In this document: piece by piece, positions 14,394-15,790 of the stretch
Position numbering within the stretch: position 1 is the stretch's first letter
Layout: the number at the start of each line of letters is the position of its first letter
Assembly: GCA_045648445.1 (NCBI GenBank)
Contig: JAZRNY010000008.1
Coordinates: 1-15,790 of the forward strand
Source: SIG607 sp045648445
Lineage (GTDB): Bacteria > Bacillota > Clostridia > Oscillospirales > Acutalibacteraceae
Direction: 5' to 3'
DNA: 15,790 bases
The notes under the pieces: model-generated
Told to the model about the DNA's origin: nothing
The model's database searches: none
The model's input: only the letters and a program-made list of their open reading frames with translations
Program-made: the position numbers and the translations under genes

Positions 14394-15479
14394 ATGGGAT
14401 ATCGTGCAGAAGACGTAGCAAAACTTTTTGCCCTAGACGGCGAACCTATGATAGCCGTACCTTTTGGTTGTGGACATATCAACGATACTTTTTTTGTTGA
14501 AACTTCCCGTGCAAGAAAATACATTTTACAAAAAGTTAACAGTGGTATTTTTAAAGATATTGACGGTTTAATGAATAACATTATTTTTGTGACTGCGCAT
14601 CTTCGTCAGCAGATTGCTCAGTCGGGTGGCGACCCACTTAGAGAATGTCTTACCGTTGTTGACACTAAAGACGGTCAGCATTATGTTCGCGTAGATGACG
14701 GCTTTTGGCGTTGCTACATATATATAGATAACGCTATCACAATGCAGACTGCCGAAACACCCGAACTTTTCCGCGCAGCAGGTAAGGCTTTCGGTATGTT
14801 CCAAAGACAACTTTCGAAGTTCCCTGCAGAAAAACTTGTAGAGGTTATTCCTAACTTCCACAATACACCCAACAGATACAAAAACTTTATGAAGGCTTAC
14901 GAGGCTGATGCATTCGGTCTTGCCAAAAACGCAAGAGAAGAAATTCTTTTCGTTCGCGAACATAAAGAACTTTGTTCGCTTCTTACCGATAAACTCGAAA
15001 GCGGAGAACTTCCTTTAAGGGTTACACATAACGATACCAAAATTAATAACGTAATGCTTAATCGCGCAAACGGCGAGCCTCTTGCGGTAATTGACCTTGA
15101 CACCGTAATGCCCGGTCTTTCTGCTTACGACTTTGGTGATAGTATCCGAAGCGGCGCTACCTACGCTGCCGAAGACGAACCTGACGTAGCAAAGGTTAAG
15201 TTTGAAACTTCTCTCTTTAAGGTTTATGCCGAAGGCTTTATCGGCGAATGTAAAGATTCTTTCAGCAAAGAAGAAGTTCTTTCCCTTTATACCGGTTCTG
15301 TACTTATGACGTTTGAGTGCGGTATGCGTTTCCTTACCGACTATCTTGAGGGAAGCACCTACTTTAAAACCGCTTATCCCGAACATAATCTTGTTCGTTG
15401 CCGTACACAGTTTGAACTTGTAAAACAAATGCTCGAAAAAGAAGACGAACTCAAAAACATACTTTTATCATTCTGTTAA
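14394..15479 (+). CDS. N-acetylhexosamine 1-kinase-like phosphotransferase (NahK/APH family)
   Basis: 361 residues of the aminoglycoside-phosphotransferase/choline-kinase fold. The N-lobe has GCGHINDTFFV (25-35) and YILQKVN (43-49). The catalytic loop is THNDTKINN (211-219, catalytic Asp214) and the metal-binding motif is IDLDTVMPG (233-241) followed by LSAYDFGDSIR. The DLDTVMPG...YDFGD signature is shared with NahK-type kinases, which phosphorylate GlcNAc/GalNAc at C1 in the lacto-N-biose/mucin-sugar pathway. The exact sugar is not proven here. GGAGG (14381-14385) lies 8 nt from the ATG at 14394; an ATG at 14379 overlaps this site and is rejected. It has its own promoter, is divergent from the AraC gene, and no lacto-N-biose phosphorylase or epimerase gene is nearby in the window. 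Confidence 0.87.
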   Translation: MGYRAEDVAKLFALDGEPMIAVPFGCGHINDTFFVETSRARKYILQKVNSGIFKDIDGLMNNIIFVTAHLRQQIAQSGGDPLRECLTVVDTKDGQHYVRVDDGFWRCYIYIDNAITMQTAETPELFRAAGKAFGMFQRQLSKFPAEKLVEVIPNFHNTPNRYKNFMKAYEADAFGLAKNAREEILFVREHKELCSLLTDKLESGELPLRVTHNDTKINNVMLNRANGEPLAVIDLDTVMPGLSAYDFGDSIRSGATYAAEDEPDVAKVKFETSLFKVYAEGFIGECKDSFSKEEVLSLYTGSVLMTFECGMRFLTDYLEGSTYFKTAYPEHNLVRCRTQFELVKQMLEKEDELKNILLSFC

Positions 15480-15486
15480 TATTAAA

Positions 15487-15510
15487 GTAGCGTTCCTTAG
15501 GGGACGCTAC
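15487..15510 (+). terminator. Stem-loop after the kinase gene (possible terminator)
   Basis: GTAGCGTTCC (15487-15496), loop TTAG, GGGACGCTAC (15501-15510): a 10-bp stem with one G-T. It starts 7 nt after the stop codon. The following bases (TACTATATAT) are not a real T-run, so it may be a weak terminator or a 3'-end stabiliser. It separates the kinase gene from the rRNA promoters. Confidence 0.55.
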
Positions 15511-15561
15511 TACTATATATGGTGGTACTAAAAAAACTTTAAAAAATTTTTCAAAAAAGTG

Positions 15562-15590
15562 TTGACAAGAAAGGATAAATGTAGTATAAC
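15562..15590 (+). promoter_or_regulatory. rRNA operon promoter P1
   Basis: TTGACA (15562-15567), exactly 17 nt, TATAAC (15585-15590). An A- and T-tract stretch (15531-15557) precedes it like an UP element. The transcript begins with a small hairpin (CTGTCG...CGGCAG, about 15598-15614). Confidence 0.8.
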
Positions 15591-15628
15591 AATATGGCTG
15601 TCGCAAAACGGCAGTAAAAAATACCGCG

Positions 15629-15688
15629 AAAAAAACTTAAAAAAAGATAAAAAAAGTTCTTGACATTAAGTTTTGGTTGTGGTAATAT
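15629..15688 (+). promoter_or_regulatory. rRNA operon promoter P2 with phased A-tracts
   Basis: TTGACA (15660-15665), exactly 17 nt, TAATAT (15683-15688). Three A7 tracts at 15629-15635, 15639-15645 and 15649-15655 repeat at exactly 10 bp right up to the -35, a textbook layout for curved DNA or an UP element at a very strong promoter. Confidence 0.85.
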
Positions 15689-15694
15689 ATATAA

Positions 15695-15790
15695 GCTGTC
15701 CACCGAAAACGGTGAGCAGAACGGACCTTGAAAATTAAACAACGACAAACAAAAAAGGACCCGACGATTCTTATTGAAATTAAGTAATCA
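15695..15790 (+). ncRNA. Start of the rRNA operon transcribed leader (16S gene expected beyond the window)
   Basis: After P2 a short hairpin (CACCG-AAAA-CGGTG, 15701-15714) is followed by GGACCTTGAAAATTAAACAAC (from 15723), a sequence type typical just ahead of rRNA genes in Clostridia. No mature 16S sequence is reached before the window ends. It could instead lead into 23S or a tRNA cluster, but the strong double promoter favours an operon start. Confidence 0.7.

Noticed and set aside
15521..15530. GGTGGTAC resembling the T-box antiterminator core
   Set aside because: The rest of the T-box (full AGGGTGGNACCGCG, Stem I, terminator) is missing and it lies just upstream of rRNA promoters.
1..15790. 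CRISPR arrays, tRNA genes, prophage or transposase genes
   Set aside because: No regularly spaced direct repeats, tRNA-like folds or recognisable phage or transposase proteins were found on either strand.

Overview
This is an AT-rich Firmicutes window, most likely from a spore-forming, probably gut-dwelling member of Clostridia. The support is a SPOCS/LysM sporulation-type protein, GGAGG-type ribosome binding sites, TGn-extended -10 promoters, rho-independent terminators, and genes for scavenging plant or host glycans. No ribosomal RNA is inside the window, so a genus cannot be given.

Left part (1-3670). A terminator and a short noncoding stretch lie downstream of a leftward DUF3794/SPOCS-LysM gene. 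Next come a leftward SPFH (stomatin-like) membrane protein gene and, from a back-to-back promoter pair, a rightward endonuclease/exonuclease/phosphatase-family hydrolase. A bidirectional terminator closes this part.

Middle (3670-9005, leftward). This is a tightly packed, probably single operon of five genes: a siroheme/4Fe-4S sulfite/nitrite reductase-like protein, then the lipoprotein, permease and ATPase of an iron-siderophore/haem/corrinoid-type ABC importer (each overlapping the next), then a long protein joining a PfkB (fructokinase-like) sugar kinase to a sialate O-acetylesterase-type SGNH esterase. A separate leftward gene (9161-11356) encodes a GH28-like beta-helix protein joined to an SGNH/GDSL hydrolase.

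The intergenic stretch 11357-11711 holds the most unusual object in the window. It is a 223-bp element bounded by perfect 15-bp terminal inverted repeats and tiled almost end to end by seven separate hairpins.

Right part (11712-15790). A sugar ABC transporter substrate-binding lipoprotein gene is broken by a one-base frameshift near 12717 and has no permeases beside it. It is followed by a 44-residue peptide gene with its own strong-looking promoter and a YxxPxL motif like RiPP leaders. An AraC-family regulator is divergent from an N-acetylhexosamine 1-kinase (NahK)-like sugar kinase gene. The window ends in the promoter region of an rRNA operon: two tandem consensus promoters, phased A-tracts and the start of the transcribed leader.

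Taken together, the region combines glycan deacetylation, depolymerisation and phosphorylation (two esterase fusions, a GH28-like domain, two sugar kinases, a sugar-binding lipoprotein) with a metal or tetrapyrrole uptake operon tied to a siroheme protein. Functions come from recognising motifs by eye; no database search was possible.
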